Below, in pieces: positions 18,849 to 27,874 of a DNA stretch of 64,000 nt. Each line of letters starts with the position of its first letter. The stretch's first letter is position 1. This stretch comes from Plantimonas leprariae (GTDB lineage Bacteria > Pseudomonadota > Alphaproteobacteria > Rhizobiales > Rhizobiaceae): positions 1 through 64,000 of the forward strand of contig NZ_VZDO01000019.1 in assembly GCF_008802405.1 (NCBI RefSeq), read 5' to 3'. The notes beneath the pieces were generated by a model, which searched no databases, was not told the origin of the DNA, and saw only the letters and a program-made list of their open reading frames with translations. The position numbers and the translations under genes are program-made.

Positions 18849-21458
18849 TCAGGGCGTCTGGAGCAGGCGTTCCAGGTAGTCGCGTTCCATCTGCGGCGAG
18901 AGCTGGTCGCCGAGGCGCTTGCGGATCGCATCGAGGATGCGCCGGGCGCGCTGCGTGTCGATCTCGTCCGGCACCTCGACGTCCTGGCCGAAGTCCGGCC
19001 CTTCCGTCGAGCGCGGCCGGCCGAGCGGGTCGCGGTCGGAGCGCTGCTCGCCGCGGCCGTAGCCGCCGTTCATCTGGCCCTGCCGGCCTTCCTGGCCTTC
19101 GCCCGGCTGCTGGCCCATCGCTTCCTGCATCTGGCGCATCATGTCGCGCGCGCCGCGGCGCAGCGCCTCCATCGCCTCGCCCTGCCGGCCGACGGCGTCG
19201 CCGTCGTTGCCCTGCCCGAGCAACTCCTCGGCTTGGCCCATCGCCTTGCCGGCGTCGCCGAAGCCCTCGCCGGGTTGCATGCCCATGCCCTTCATCGCTT
19301 CCTGCAACTGCTGCAGTTCCTTGCCGAGCTGGTTCTGCTGCTTCTGCAGCTCGCCCAACTGCCGCTGCAGTTCCTCCGGGCTCATCGGCTGCTGCTGCTG
19401 GCCCTCGCCGTTCTGACCGGGCGGCGGCGGCTGCCCTTCGCCCATCTGTTCCTGCGCCTGCCGGCGGCCGAGCTCGAAGGTCTGGTCCTTCAGGGCCTGC
19501 TGCTTGCGCAGCAGCTCGCCGAGCTTGTCCATCTGCTGCTGCATAGGGTTCCGCTGGCCGCTCTGGCCCTGCTGCCCCTGCATCGGCCGCGACGCCTGCA
19601 GGTTTTCCATCATCTGCTGCATCTCGGCGAGAAGCTGCTGCGCGGCGTCCTTGGAGCCGGACTTCGCCAGATCCTCGATGCGGTCCATCATCTTCTGGAG
19701 ATCCTGCGGGCGGATCTCCTGCATGTTGCCGGACTGCAGCTCCTGCTGGCTGAGCGGCGGCCGGTTCCGCATCTCTTCCGCCAGTTGCTGCATGTATTCC
19801 TGCATCGCCTGCCGCAGCTCGGCCATCAGCTTGTCGATCTGCTCGTCGCTCGCGCCGTTCTTCAGCGCGTCCGACAGCGCCTGCTGCGCGTCCTTCAAGC
19901 GCCGCTCGGCATCCGACAGGTTGCCGTCCTCGAGCCCGAGCGCGATGCGCCACAGGAAATCGACGGCCGAGATCAGCACCTCCTCGTTGCCGGCCGCGTT
20001 GGCGATGCGCGAGCGCGCCGCCTGCAGCGCCACCTGATTGCCGGCGGAAACGCCGTAGTCCTGCCCGCGCAGCGTCACGGCATCCAGCATCTCGGCGACG
20101 CGCGGCGCGGCGTTGGCATCGAGCGCCAGCATCCGCCGCTGCTCGATCACCGCCAGCGCCAGCGGATTGGTGAAGCGGCGCTCCGGCAGGACGATGGTCT
20201 TCGTTTCCGAGCGGCCGGTCTGGCCGGCATCGTCGGTGGCGGCGAGCCGGAGCGTCACCGTCGAGCCGGCATAGGGATTCTCGGTGAGGTCGCTCGACGT
20301 CCGGCCGTTCGCCTCGCCCTTGGCGCGGCGCGGCATCGACAGCTTGACCTCCGGCAGGCCGAACAGCGGCCGCGCCAGCGGCGAAGGCTTGTCGCGAAGC
20401 TGCATCTCGCCCTTGCCCTGACCCGCGCCGTAGTCGTCGGTGACCTTGAAGGCGAGTTCCAGCGCGCCGGAGCGGCCGCGCAGCGGTTCGTTCGCGAAGG
20501 CGATCACGGGCGGCTTGTCCGGCGTCACCTGGAACCGCCAGTTCCCGAGGGTGCGGAAGCTGGTGGCAAGCTCCGCCCGCCCGCTGGCGCGCAAGGGGAA
20601 CTCGAAGGAACCGCTCTTCGGCGGCGGCGCGTCGGTTACCGGAGCGGCGTTCGGGGCCGGCGGGGCCGCGGCAGGCGCCACCGGCTGCGCCGCGCCGCCG
20701 CCGTCGGGCGCGAAGGTGAGCGCGGCATCGGTGCCGTCCGACACGCGCACCGACAGGACGCTGCCGGCCGGCACCTCGACCGGCGCGGCGGGATCGGCGA
20801 GGCCGGCGAGGTAGAGCGGCGGCCGGCCGGTATAGCCGGGCGGCGTCACCCAGGCGTCGACGCGCGCGGCGAACGCGGCCGGGGCCGCACCCGGCCGGAC
20901 GAGCGCGTCCGCGACGCGCCCGCCGCCGGGCCCGAGCGAATAGGCGAAGGCCGTGACGAGCAGCAGCGCCACGACGGCACGAAGACCATAGGGGTCGAGG
21001 CGCTCGGTCCGGGTCCGGAGGCCGCCGGACACGGCGGAGCCGAGCCGCGCCGCCATGCGGCGCTGATGCTCGCGCCAAAGCGCGAGGGCGAAGGGATCGG
21101 CCGCGCCGCCGGCACTGGCACGGTCGCTCTGCGTGCGCAGCGGCCGGTGCCGGAACAGGCTCGACTGCTCGATGCGCGCGTCGACCGCCTCGCCGGTCGG
21201 CAGGCGGACGCGGCGCGCGGCCCAGAGCACGGCGAGAGCGAGGAGCGCGAAGAGGGCGAGAAGCCCGAGGCGCGGCGCGGCGCCGAGCCGGTCGAGCAGC
21301 CCGAACCAGGCGATGCTGAGGAACAGGGCGGCGAGGCCGAGAAGCCGGAAAACGGTCGGCCAAGCGGCCTCGGCGACGAGCGCGAGGAAAGCCGCGCGCC
21401 GCGTCGAGCGGAGACGCGCCGTCTCGTGCCTGTCGTCGCCGTCCGGTCGGTCCGCCAT
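18849..21458 (-). CDS. TIGR02302 (DUF4175) family membrane protein
   Basis: An 869-residue protein of the alphaproteobacterial TIGR02302 family. Two to three hydrophobic helices near the N-terminus (FRLLGLAALFLSIAWFGLL, then LGLLALFALLALAVLW, and another near ~155-170) anchor a large non-membrane part. The middle has beta-rich segments with VDAWVTPPGYTGRPPLYLAG. From about residue 560 it becomes Gln/Met/Glu-rich helix and low complexity (MQEYMQQLAEEMRNRPPL, then GQQGQSGQRNPMQQQMDKLG). No function is known. The ATG at 21458 is chosen over one 36 codons upstream because GGGAG precedes it and it begins the conserved part. It is the last gene of the argH-lysA unit. Confidence 0.9.
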   Translation of the reverse strand: MADRPDGDDRHETARLRSTRRAAFLALVAEAAWPTVFRLLGLAALFLSIAWFGLLDRLGAAPRLGLLALFALLALAVLWAARRVRLPTGEAVDARIEQSSLFRHRPLRTQSDRASAGGAADPFALALWREHQRRMAARLGSAVSGGLRTRTERLDPYGLRAVVALLLVTAFAYSLGPGGGRVADALVRPGAAPAAFAARVDAWVTPPGYTGRPPLYLAGLADPAAPVEVPAGSVLSVRVSDGTDAALTFAPDGGGAAQPVAPAAAPPAPNAAPVTDAPPPKSGSFEFPLRASGRAELATSFRTLGNWRFQVTPDKPPVIAFANEPLRGRSGALELAFKVTDDYGAGQGKGEMQLRDKPSPLARPLFGLPEVKLSMPRRAKGEANGRTSSDLTENPYAGSTVTLRLAATDDAGQTGRSETKTIVLPERRFTNPLALAVIEQRRMLALDANAAPRVAEMLDAVTLRGQDYGVSAGNQVALQAARSRIANAAGNEEVLISAVDFLWRIALGLEDGNLSDAERRLKDAQQALSDALKNGASDEQIDKLMAELRQAMQEYMQQLAEEMRNRPPLSQQELQSGNMQEIRPQDLQKMMDRIEDLAKSGSKDAAQQLLAEMQQMMENLQASRPMQGQQGQSGQRNPMQQQMDKLGELLRKQQALKDQTFELGRRQAQEQMGEGQPPPPGQNGEGQQQQPMSPEELQRQLGELQKQQNQLGKELQQLQEAMKGMGMQPGEGFGDAGKAMGQAEELLGQGNDGDAVGRQGEAMEALRRGARDMMRQMQEAMGQQPGEGQEGRQGQMNGGYGRGEQRSDRDPLGRPRSTEGPDFGQDVEVPDEIDTQRARRILDAIRKRLGDQLSPQMERDYLERLLQTP

Positions 21459-21585
21459 CCGTGCTCCCGCAGTTCGGCCGCGCCCGCGGCCGTCGATCGG
21501 GAAGCCTAGCAGGTTTTGAGGCGAAGACGAGGCGACGGGACCCGCCGCGTCGCCGCACCGGATCATAAGAGCGTGTGCGGCTTCG

Positions 21586-22860
21586 CTATTTCGCCTCGGC
21601 GAGCCAGGGGGGCAGCCGGTCGAGCCCGATGAGGTCCTCGATCCGCTGGCGGGGGCGAACCGCGAAGAACGAGCCGCCCTTCACCAGCACTTCCGGCACG
21701 AGGGGCCGCGTGTTGTAGGTGCCGGACTGCACCGCGCCGTAGGCTCCGGCGGTCATCAGGGCGAGGAGGTCGCCGGCCGCGACCGGCGGCAGTGGCCGGT
21801 CCTTCGCCAGGAAGTCGCCGCTCTCGCAGACGGGCCCGACCACGTCGGCGACGACGGTATCCGCGTCCTTCGCCGCCGCGACCGGCCGGATGTCGTGCCA
21901 GGCGTCGTAGAGGGTCGGGCGCACGAGGTCGTTCATCGCCGCGTCGACGATCACGAAGCGCTTCGCCTCCGCTTCCTTCACGTAGAGCACCTTCGTGACG
22001 AGGATGCCGGCATTGGCGACGAGAAGCCGCCCCGGCTCGAAGATCACGGTCGCGTCGAGGTCGCGGACATGCCGCTTGACGATCGCCGAATAGGCGTCCG
22101 GCTCCGGCGGCGGCTCCTCGGCCAGCCGGTAGGGCACGCCGAGCCCGCCGCCGAGGTCGACATGGTGGATCGCGTGGCCGGCGGCCCGCAGATCGCGCAC
22201 CAGCCCGGCGAGGCGCGCGAAGGCGAGGTCGAAGGGTTCGAGCTCGGTGATCTGCGAGCCGATATGCATATCGATGCCCGAAACGCGGATGCCGGGCAGC
22301 GTCGCGGCGCGAGCGTAGATCTCGATCGCCTTGGCGAAGTCGATGCCGAACTTGTCGGACTTCTTTCCCGTCGAGATCTTGGCGTGGGTGCGCGCGTCGA
22401 TGTCCGGATTGATCCGAAACGACACCGGCGCTTGCCTGCCGAGCGCGTCCGCCCGCGCCGACAGGAGCTCCAGTTCCGGCTCCGATTCGACGTTGAAGCA
22501 GAGAATGCCCGCATGCAGCGCCTGATCCATCTCGTCGGCCGTCTTGCCGACGCCGGAGAACATGATCTTCTCCGGCGCGATGCCGGCTTGGAGCGCGCGG
22601 GCGAGTTCGCCGCCGGATACGACGTCGGCCCCGGCCCCGAGGTCCCCGAGCGTCCGGATCACCGCCTGGTTCGAGTTCGCCTTCATCGCGAAGCAGACGA
22701 GCGCGTCGATGTCGGCGAAGGCTCCGGCGAAGACCTCGTAGTGCCGCGTCAGCGTCGCGGTCGAATAGCAGTAGAACGGCGTGCCGATCTCCGCCGCGAT
22801 GCGGGGAAGGTCGACCTCCTCCGCATGGAGGACGCCGTCGCGGTAGTCGAAATGGTTCAT
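21586..22860 (-). CDS. lysA: Diaminopimelate decarboxylase
   Basis: A 424-residue PLP enzyme that converts meso-diaminopimelate to L-lysine, the last step of lysine synthesis. The PLP-binding lysine is K60 in VCFAMKANSN. HVDLGGGLGVPY and FEPGRLLVANAG are the phosphate-binding and Gly-rich motifs, and CESGDFLA carries the catalytic cysteine that acts across the dimer. The length is typical. It follows the LptM-like lipoprotein gene by 14 bases, and 127 bases separate it from TIGR02302. argH-lptM-lysA is a common alphaproteobacterial order. Confidence 0.96.
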   Translation of the reverse strand: MNHFDYRDGVLHAEEVDLPRIAAEIGTPFYCYSTATLTRHYEVFAGAFADIDALVCFAMKANSNQAVIRTLGDLGAGADVVSGGELARALQAGIAPEKIMFSGVGKTADEMDQALHAGILCFNVESEPELELLSARADALGRQAPVSFRINPDIDARTHAKISTGKKSDKFGIDFAKAIEIYARAATLPGIRVSGIDMHIGSQITELEPFDLAFARLAGLVRDLRAAGHAIHHVDLGGGLGVPYRLAEEPPPEPDAYSAIVKRHVRDLDATVIFEPGRLLVANAGILVTKVLYVKEAEAKRFVIVDAAMNDLVRPTLYDAWHDIRPVAAAKDADTVVADVVGPVCESGDFLAKDRPLPPVAAGDLLALMTAGAYGAVQSGTYNTRPLVPEVLVKGGSFFAVRPRQRIEDLIGLDRLPPWLAEAK

Positions 22861-22874
22861 CGCTTGGCTGCGCC

Positions 22875-23165
22875 TCAGTTCAGGAGGCCGTCCAGGAGGA
22901 AGCGCCGCTTCGACTGGCCGGGATTGGCCGAAACCTCGGCGGGGGTGATGCGCAGGTCGCTGCCGCCGCCCGACGTCACGCGGTTCGAGCGCTGGAAGTT
23001 CTGGAGGCTCGCCGGGTTGTTCTCCTCGACCGAGCCGCCGATCGTCGAGGCGCTGTTCCGCGGCGCGACGGGCAGGTTCTTGCGCCCGCAGCCGGCGATG
23101 GCCAGCGTCGCCACGAGCGCGACGAGCAGCAGCGTCGCACCGCCGCCATGTGTTCCAGTCCGCAT
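22875..23165 (-). CDS. LptM-like small lipoprotein
   Basis: A 96-residue lipoprotein. It has an N-terminal hydrophobic signal (LLLVALVATLAIAGC) with a lipobox LAIAGC, so Cys26 would be acylated. The mature start, CGRKNLPVAP, resembles the LptM (YifL) signature C-G-x-K-G-P-L. In E. coli LptM helps mature the LptD LPS translocon; there it lies near dapF/cyaY. The remaining ~60 residues are a polar tail longer than the E. coli form and may be disordered. It lies between argH and lysA. The LptM assignment rests on a short motif and is inference. Confidence 0.75.
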   Translation of the reverse strand: MRTGTHGGGATLLLVALVATLAIAGCGRKNLPVAPRNSASTIGGSVEENNPASLQNFQRSNRVTSGGGSDLRITPAEVSANPGQSKRRFLLDGLLN

Positions 23166-23234
23166 CGCCCCGCCTTCACGTCATCGAATGCTTCGAAAGC
23201 CCCGCCGCCTTCATAACCGGCCGCGCGGAGAAAA

Positions 23235-24650
23235 TCACGCGCGAGCCGCCAGCCGTTCGCGCCAGGCGGCGATCTCGCGCCGGACGTTCGCCGGCGCGGT
23301 GCCGCCGAAGCTGGTGCGGCTGCGGACGGAGGCGTCGACGCCGAGCACACCGTAGACCGCGTCCGTGATGCCGGGATGGAGGGTGCGCAGCGCGTCGAGC
23401 GACAGGTCTTCGAGGCCCGTGCCGGCGCTTTCCGCCAGCGCCACGGCGCGGCCGGTGACGTGGTGCGCCTCGCGGAAGGGCAGGCCCAGCTCGCGCACCA
23501 GCCAGTCGGCGAGGTCGGTCGCGGTGGAGAAGCCGTGCCCGGCGGCGCGGCGCATGGCGCCCGCGTCGACGCGCATGTCGCGCACCATGCCGGCCGCCGC
23601 CGAGAGCGAGAGCGCAAGGCTGTCGATCGCGTCGAAGACCTGCTCCTTGTCCTCCTGCATGTCCTTGGAATAGCTGAGCGGCAGGCCCTTCATCACGGTG
23701 AGGAGCGAGACCAGCGCGCCGTTGACGCGTCCGGTCTTGGCGCGCACCAGCTCGGCGGCGTCGGGATTGCGCTTCTGCGGCATGATCGAGGAGCCGGTGG
23801 AGAACGAATCGGACAGCCGTACGAAGCCGAACTGCGGCGTCGACCAGATCACCAGCTCTTCGGCGAAGCGCGACAGGTGGGTCGCCGCGATCGCCGCGAC
23901 GCTCAGGAACTCCAGCGCGAAGTCGCGGTCGGAGACCGAATCGATCGAGTTGCGGGTCGGACCGCCCGAAAAGCCGAGCGCCGCCGCCGTCATGTGCCGG
24001 TCGACCGGGAAGCCGGTGCCGGCGAGTGCCGCGGCGCCGAGCGGCGATTCGTCCATGCGGGCGATCGCGTCGCGGCAGCGCGTGCGGTCGCGCGCGAACA
24101 TCTCGACATAGGCGAGGCAATGGTGGCCGAAGGTGACGGGCTGGGCGACCTGGAGATGCGTGAAGCCCGGCATCACCGTTTCGGCATGCTCCTCGGCCCG
24201 GTCGAGGAAGGCCTCGATCAGACGGCCGAGCGCGCCGTCCGTCTCGGCGAGAGCGCGCTTGACGTGAAGCCGGAAATCGACCGCCACCTGGTCGTTGCGC
24301 GAGCGCGCCGTGTGGAGGCGTCCGGCCGCCGGGCCGATCAGCTCGGCGAGCCGCGCCTCGACGTTCATGTGGATGTCCTCGCGCTCGCGGGAGAAGGCGA
24401 AGCTGCCCGCCTCGATCTCGGCGAGGATCGCGTCGAGGCCGCGCTGGATCTCGGCCTCGTCCGCGGCAGGGATGATGCCCTTGGCGGCCAGCATCGCCGC
24501 GTGCGCCTTGGAACCGGCGATGTCTTCGGCGTAGAGACGCTGGTCGAAATCGATGGACGCGTTGATCGCCTGCATGATCGCGGCGGGCTTGGCGGCGAAG
24601 CGGCCGCCCCACATCTCGTTGCCGGAATCAGGCTTCGGCTTGTCGTCCAT
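23235..24650 (-). CDS. argH: Argininosuccinate lyase
   Basis: A 471-residue enzyme that splits argininosuccinate into arginine and fumarate, the last step of arginine synthesis. The fumarase/aspartase superfamily signature [12 protein letters not shown] (residues 286-297) holds the catalytic serine loop. [18 protein letters not shown] (114-131) and [17 protein letters not shown] (161-177) are further ligand motifs. It is the first gene of a leftward group with the LptM-like gene, lysA and TIGR02302. It is divergent from tlpA with 29 bases between start codons, so promoters must overlap. Confidence 0.97.
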   Translation of the reverse strand: MDDKPKPDSGNEMWGGRFAAKPAAIMQAINASIDFDQRLYAEDIAGSKAHAAMLAAKGIIPAADEAEIQRGLDAILAEIEAGSFAFSREREDIHMNVEARLAELIGPAAGRLHTARSRNDQVAVDFRLHVKRALAETDGALGRLIEAFLDRAEEHAETVMPGFTHLQVAQPVTFGHHCLAYVEMFARDRTRCRDAIARMDESPLGAAALAGTGFPVDRHMTAAALGFSGGPTRNSIDSVSDRDFALEFLSVAAIAATHLSRFAEELVIWSTPQFGFVRLSDSFSTGSSIMPQKRNPDAAELVRAKTGRVNGALVSLLTVMKGLPLSYSKDMQEDKEQVFDAIDSLALSLSAAAGMVRDMRVDAGAMRRAAGHGFSTATDLADWLVRELGLPFREAHHVTGRAVALAESAGTGLEDLSLDALRTLHPGITDAVYGVLGVDASVRSRTSFGGTAPANVRREIAAWRERLAARA

Positions 24651-24679
24651 GAAAACCGCTCGAAAGGTTCGTCAGACCG

Positions 24680-25354
24680 ATGTCCGACCGTGGTAGTGAA
24701 GCATCGGCGAAGACCCGGGGCCGCCGGATCGTCTCGCTCGTCGCCCTGTCGCTCGTCGCCGGGGCAGCAGTTGGGGCCGTCGGCGTATACGTCGCGGAAA
24801 CGCGCTCTGGCAACGCGGCCGCCGCCAACTGTCCGCTGGACGACGGGCTCAAACAGGCGATCGACGCCGCCGCCCGCGGCGAGGTCGCGGCCGTCCACGC
24901 GCTGGACGCGCCGTTCGACGCGCGGACGATCGCCTTCAAGGACGGAAGCGGCGCGGCGAAGCGCGTCGCCGACTATGCCGGGAAATCGCTGCTCCTGAAC
25001 CTCTGGGCGACCTGGTGCGTGCCGTGCCGGGCGGAGATGCCGGCGCTGGACGCCCTGGAGCGACAGAAAGGTGGGACGGACCTCGCGGTGCTGCCGGTCA
25101 ACGTCGACGTCGGCGGCGACGAGAAGCCGAAGGATTTCTATGCCGAGACCAACCTCACCGCGCTGCCGTTCCTGCGCGACGAAACGATGGGCGTCTTCAA
25201 CGACCTGAAGGGGCAGGGGCTCGCGATCGGCCTGCCGGTCAGCCTTCTCGTCGACAAGGCGGGCTGCGCGCGGGCCGCGATCACCGGGCCGGCGGAATGG
25301 GCGAGCCCGGACGGCCTCGCGCTGATCGACGTGCTGAAGAACGGCAAGGCCTGA
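24680..25354 (+). CDS. tlpA: Membrane-anchored thiol:disulfide oxidoreductase TlpA
   Basis: A 224-residue thioredoxin-fold protein. It has a short basic N-terminus, one membrane helix (~18-38) and a periplasmic thioredoxin domain with the redox pair C113-C116 in NLWATWCVPCRAEMPALD. TlpA is a reducing thioredoxin-like protein needed for cytochrome oxidase biogenesis in Bradyrhizobium. C51 and C256-region cysteine (GCARAAI) are additional Cys residues; TlpA proteins carry a second, structural disulfide. The gene diverges from argH and converges on cpdR with four bases between stops. TlpA beside argH is common in alphaproteobacteria. Confidence 0.92.
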   Translation: MSDRGSEASAKTRGRRIVSLVALSLVAGAAVGAVGVYVAETRSGNAAAANCPLDDGLKQAIDAAARGEVAAVHALDAPFDARTIAFKDGSGAAKRVADYAGKSLLLNLWATWCVPCRAEMPALDALERQKGGTDLAVLPVNVDVGGDEKPKDFYAETNLTALPFLRDETMGVFNDLKGQGLAIGLPVSLLVDKAGCARAAITGPAEWASPDGLALIDVLKNGKA

Positions 25355-25358
25355 GCCT

Positions 25359-25760
25359 TCAGGAGGCGTAGCGCAGTTCCGGTTCGCCGTAGCCGCTCGT
25401 CAGGGCCTTCGCGACCTCGACCCGGATCGCCGCGACCGTGAACGGCTTGTCGACGACGCCGACGATGACGCGGGCCAGATCCTCGGCGGCCTCGCGCTGC
25501 TCGGCATAGCCGGTCATCAGGAGGATCGGCAGGGCCGGCCATTCCGCGGAGACCGCGTGCGCCAGCTCGATGCCGGTCATCGACGGCATGCGGATGTCGG
25601 ACAGCACGAGGTCGAAGGCATTGCCGCCTTCCGCCTGCAGGCGTTCGAACGCGATCTCGCCGTCCTCGCAGGCGACGACGTCGTGGCCTTCGAGGCGGAG
25701 CGCGCGCGACACGAGATGCCGCACGCCGTCATCGTCCTCCGCCACCAGTATTCTCGCCAT
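25359..25760 (-). CDS. cpdR: CpdR-like single-domain response regulator
   Basis: A 133-residue receiver-only protein. It starts MARILVAEDDDGVRHLVSRA. The acidic pocket is E8-D9-D10, the phospho-acceptor is D55 in LVLSDIRMPSMTG, the conserved Thr lies in LLMTGYAEQREAAEDL, and the lysine in VVDKPFTV. The MTGYAxQRE stretch and the DKPF context match CpdR. CpdR, when dephosphorylated, helps ClpXP degrade cell-cycle proteins in Caulobacter and Sinorhizobium. The family match is strong, the physiological role is inferred. It lies 118 bases downstream of hpt on the same strand. Confidence 0.82.
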   Translation of the reverse strand: MARILVAEDDDGVRHLVSRALRLEGHDVVACEDGEIAFERLQAEGGNAFDLVLSDIRMPSMTGIELAHAVSAEWPALPILLMTGYAEQREAAEDLARVIVGVVDKPFTVAAIRVEVAKALTSGYGEPELRYAS

Positions 25761-25878
25761 TCCACTCGCTGCCGGCTTCTTGGTTCCGGTCCCTGTTTGT
25801 TCCGGAGGGGCCGCACGGACGACCGCTCGAACACCGGTTCTCGCACGAGAAGCTTGCGTCTGGCTTAACCGGCGTCGG

Positions 25879-26427
25879 TCAGTCCACCACTCGGCCGACG
25901 AAGGGCAGTTCGCGGAAGGCGTGGCCGACATCCATGCCGTAGCCGACGACGAAATGGTCCGGGCATTCGAAGCCGACATAGTCCGCATCGATGCCCACCT
26001 TCCGCTTCACGCTCTTGTCGAGGAGCACGGCGAGCTCCACCGTCTTCGCGCCGCGCGACAAGAGAAGGTCGCGGGCGAACTGCAGCGTCCGGCCGGACTC
26101 GAGAATGTCGTCGATCATCACCACGGTGCGGCCCGAGACGTCGGTCTCGACGTCGCGCAGGACCTTGACCTCGCCGCCTTCCGTTCCCCCGCCGTAGCTC
26201 GACAGCGAGATGAACTCGACCTCGGGCGCGAGCTTGGCCGCATGGAGGGCGCGGATGAGGTCGGCGGCGAAGACGAAGGAGCCCTTCAGGACGGCGACCG
26301 CGAGGATCTCGTCGCCCGTTCCGGCCGGGTGGCGGCTCGCGATCTCCCGCGCGATGCGGGCGATCTCGGCGGCGATCTCCCGTTCGGTGAAGAGCGGCTC
26401 GATCTTGCGGTTGCGCACGACGATCAT
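25879..26427 (-). CDS. hpt: Hypoxanthine phosphoribosyltransferase
   Basis: A 182-residue type I phosphoribosyltransferase that salvages hypoxanthine (and often guanine) to IMP/GMP using PRPP. The PRPP-binding motif is VVMIDDILESGRTLQF, and the flexible-loop region SLSSYGGGTEGGEVKVL precedes it. The C-terminal YVGFECPDHFVVGYGMDVGH holds base-binding residues. The start codon ATG is at 26427. It is preceded by the 26432-27073 gene by four bases, so the two are probably co-transcribed. Confidence 0.95.
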   Translation of the reverse strand: MIVVRNRKIEPLFTEREIAAEIARIAREIASRHPAGTGDEILAVAVLKGSFVFAADLIRALHAAKLAPEVEFISLSSYGGGTEGGEVKVLRDVETDVSGRTVVMIDDILESGRTLQFARDLLLSRGAKTVELAVLLDKSVKRKVGIDADYVGFECPDHFVVGYGMDVGHAFRELPFVGRVVD

Positions 26428-26431
26428 GGCG

Positions 26432-27073
26432 TCAGGGTCGGCTCCAGTCGTTGCCGGCGAGGGAAACGCCGACCGTTGCCGCGGTGGTAGCCGAGGGAAC
26501 GGCGAGCGTCGAGTGGAAGAACAGCGAGCGGCCGGGCGCGAGCAGCCGGGCGCTCGGCCGCACGGTACGGCTGAAGCCCGGCGCGCCGACGATCAGCGCC
26601 GGCACGGTGCGCGCCTCGGCCGAGACGTTCCGGATGCGCCCTTCGATCTCCAGCACCGCGGCGCCGCCGTGCGACGCGACGCTGCTGCGGGTTTCCGCGA
26701 GCGCGAAGGCGGGCGCCCGAATCGCCGCCGGCGCGGGACGCTCGGCGCGCGCCGCGGGGAGAAACGCGGCACCGGCGATGGCGAGCATCGCCACGCAACT
26801 GGCCGCGGCGAGCATCCGCCGCCGGCCGGGAAGGCCGAGGCGGCGAGGTCCCGCCGTCGCGCCCGGCCAGCGGACGCTGCCCGGAAACACGAGGTCCGGG
26901 CGGAACGGCCGGACGGTGCGCGGGAACGGCGGCGGCTCGCTCGCCGAGGGCCGGTTGTCGTTGATCGGCGGCTCGGCCGGACGCACGCGCGCCCCGGCCA
27001 CCCGTCCGATCACCACGGCTTCCCCGTCGATCACCGGCGGCTCCGCCGTCCGGCGGGTGCGGCGCGCTTGCAT
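26432..27073 (-). CDS. Membrane protein resembling DUF3426/zinc-ribbon proteins, without a zinc ribbon
   Basis: A 213-residue protein with one hydrophobic helix (~87-105, RMLAAASCVAMLAIAGAAFL) after a Pro/Arg-rich cytoplasmic part. The C-terminal ~100 residues (LEIEGRIRNVSAEARTVPAL, then PSARLLAPGRSLFFHSTL) resemble the beta-sandwich end of MJ0042 zinc-ribbon/DUF3426 proteins. In many Rhizobiales that family sits between hpt and ftsE and begins with a CxxC zinc ribbon. Here the N-terminus MQARRTRRTAEPP has no cysteine pair, and none is found in the 141 bases before ftsE. The function is unknown. It is divergent from ftsE. Confidence 0.72.
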   Translation of the reverse strand: MQARRTRRTAEPPVIDGEAVVIGRVAGARVRPAEPPINDNRPSASEPPPFPRTVRPFRPDLVFPGSVRWPGATAGPRRLGLPGRRRMLAAASCVAMLAIAGAAFLPAARAERPAPAAIRAPAFALAETRSSVASHGGAAVLEIEGRIRNVSAEARTVPALIVGAPGFSRTVRPSARLLAPGRSLFFHSTLAVPSATTAATVGVSLAGNDWSRP

Positions 27074-27099
27074 GGGCTGGCCCCCTCGAAGGCGAAAAG

Positions 27100-27129
27100 T
27101 TCACGAAGGGTTAAGCCTTCATGGTTAAC
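27100..27129. promoter_or_regulatory. TTAA-rich segment in the ftsE divergent promoter
   Basis: TTCA-N7-TTAAG (27100-27115) is followed by TTAAC at 27125-27129. The first has one mismatch in each half of the CtrA consensus TTAA-N7-TTAAC; the second pair has a 10-base spacer. It is a weak match, in the gap between the 26432-27073 gene and ftsE. Confidence 0.3.
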
Positions 27130-27214
27130 GGAAGCTGAAGCGCCCGCCGGGACCACGGCCCGAAATCGACACGAAGCGGCGCTTGGTGAAGGGGAACGCT
27201 CGCAAGGAGGCGCG

Positions 27215-27874
27215 GTGATTCGGTTCGAGAACGTGGGGCTCCGCTACGACATGGGGCCGGAAGTGCTCCGGGATCTCTCCTTCGAGATCCGGCGGCAGTC
27301 GTTCCAGTTCCTGACCGGGCCGTCCGGGGCGGGCAAGACCAGCCTGCTCCGCATGCTGTTCCTCGCCTTGAAGCCGACGCGCGGCCTGATCACCATGCTC
27401 GGCCGCGACGTCTCGACGCTGGCGCGCTCCGACCTGCCGGCGATCCGCCGCCGCATCGGCGTCGTGTTTCAGGACTTCCGCCTCCTCGACCACCTGACGA
27501 CCTACGAGAACGTCGCGCTGCCGCTCCGCGTCCGGGGCAAGGCGGAATCGAGCTACCGCCAGGACGTCGTCGACCTGATCAAATGGGTCGGGCTCGGCGA
27601 GCGGATGAACGCGCTGCCCGTCGTCCTTTCCGGCGGCGAGAAGCAGCGCGCCGCGATCGCGCGGGCCCTCATCGACCAGCCGGACGTCCTCCTCGCCGAC
27701 GAGCCGACCGGCAACGTCGACCCGCCGCTGGCCAAACGCCTGCTCCGCCTGTTCATGGAGCTGAACCGCACCGGCACCGCCGTGGTGATCGCGACGCACG
27801 ACCTCGCCCTGATGGACCAGGTCGAGGCGCGGCGGCTGATCCTCCATGACGGGAGGCTGGAAATCTATGACTGA
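27215..27874 (+). CDS. ftsE: Cell division ATP-binding protein FtsE
   Basis: A 219-residue ABC ATPase that with FtsX links ATP hydrolysis to activation of peptidoglycan hydrolases at the division site. The P-loop is GPSGAGKT (35-42), the signature is LSGGEKQR, and Walker B is VLLADEPTGNVD. GVVFQDFRLLDHLT is the Q-loop region. The GTG start at 27215 is fixed by AAGGAGG at 27204-27210. Its end overlaps the ftsX start by eight bases. Upstream is a TTAA-rich divergent region. Confidence 0.95.
   Translation: MIRFENVGLRYDMGPEVLRDLSFEIRRQSFQFLTGPSGAGKTSLLRMLFLALKPTRGLITMLGRDVSTLARSDLPAIRRRIGVVFQDFRLLDHLTTYENVALPLRVRGKAESSYRQDVVDLIKWVGLGERMNALPVVLSGGEKQRAAIARALIDQPDVLLADEPTGNVDPPLAKRLLRLFMELNRTGTAVVIATHDLALMDQVEARRLILHDGRLEIYD

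Noticed and set aside
25850-25878. CtrA-type box between hpt and cpdR
   Set aside because: TTGC-N7-TTAAC has only one good half-site, and it lies on the strand opposite to both genes.
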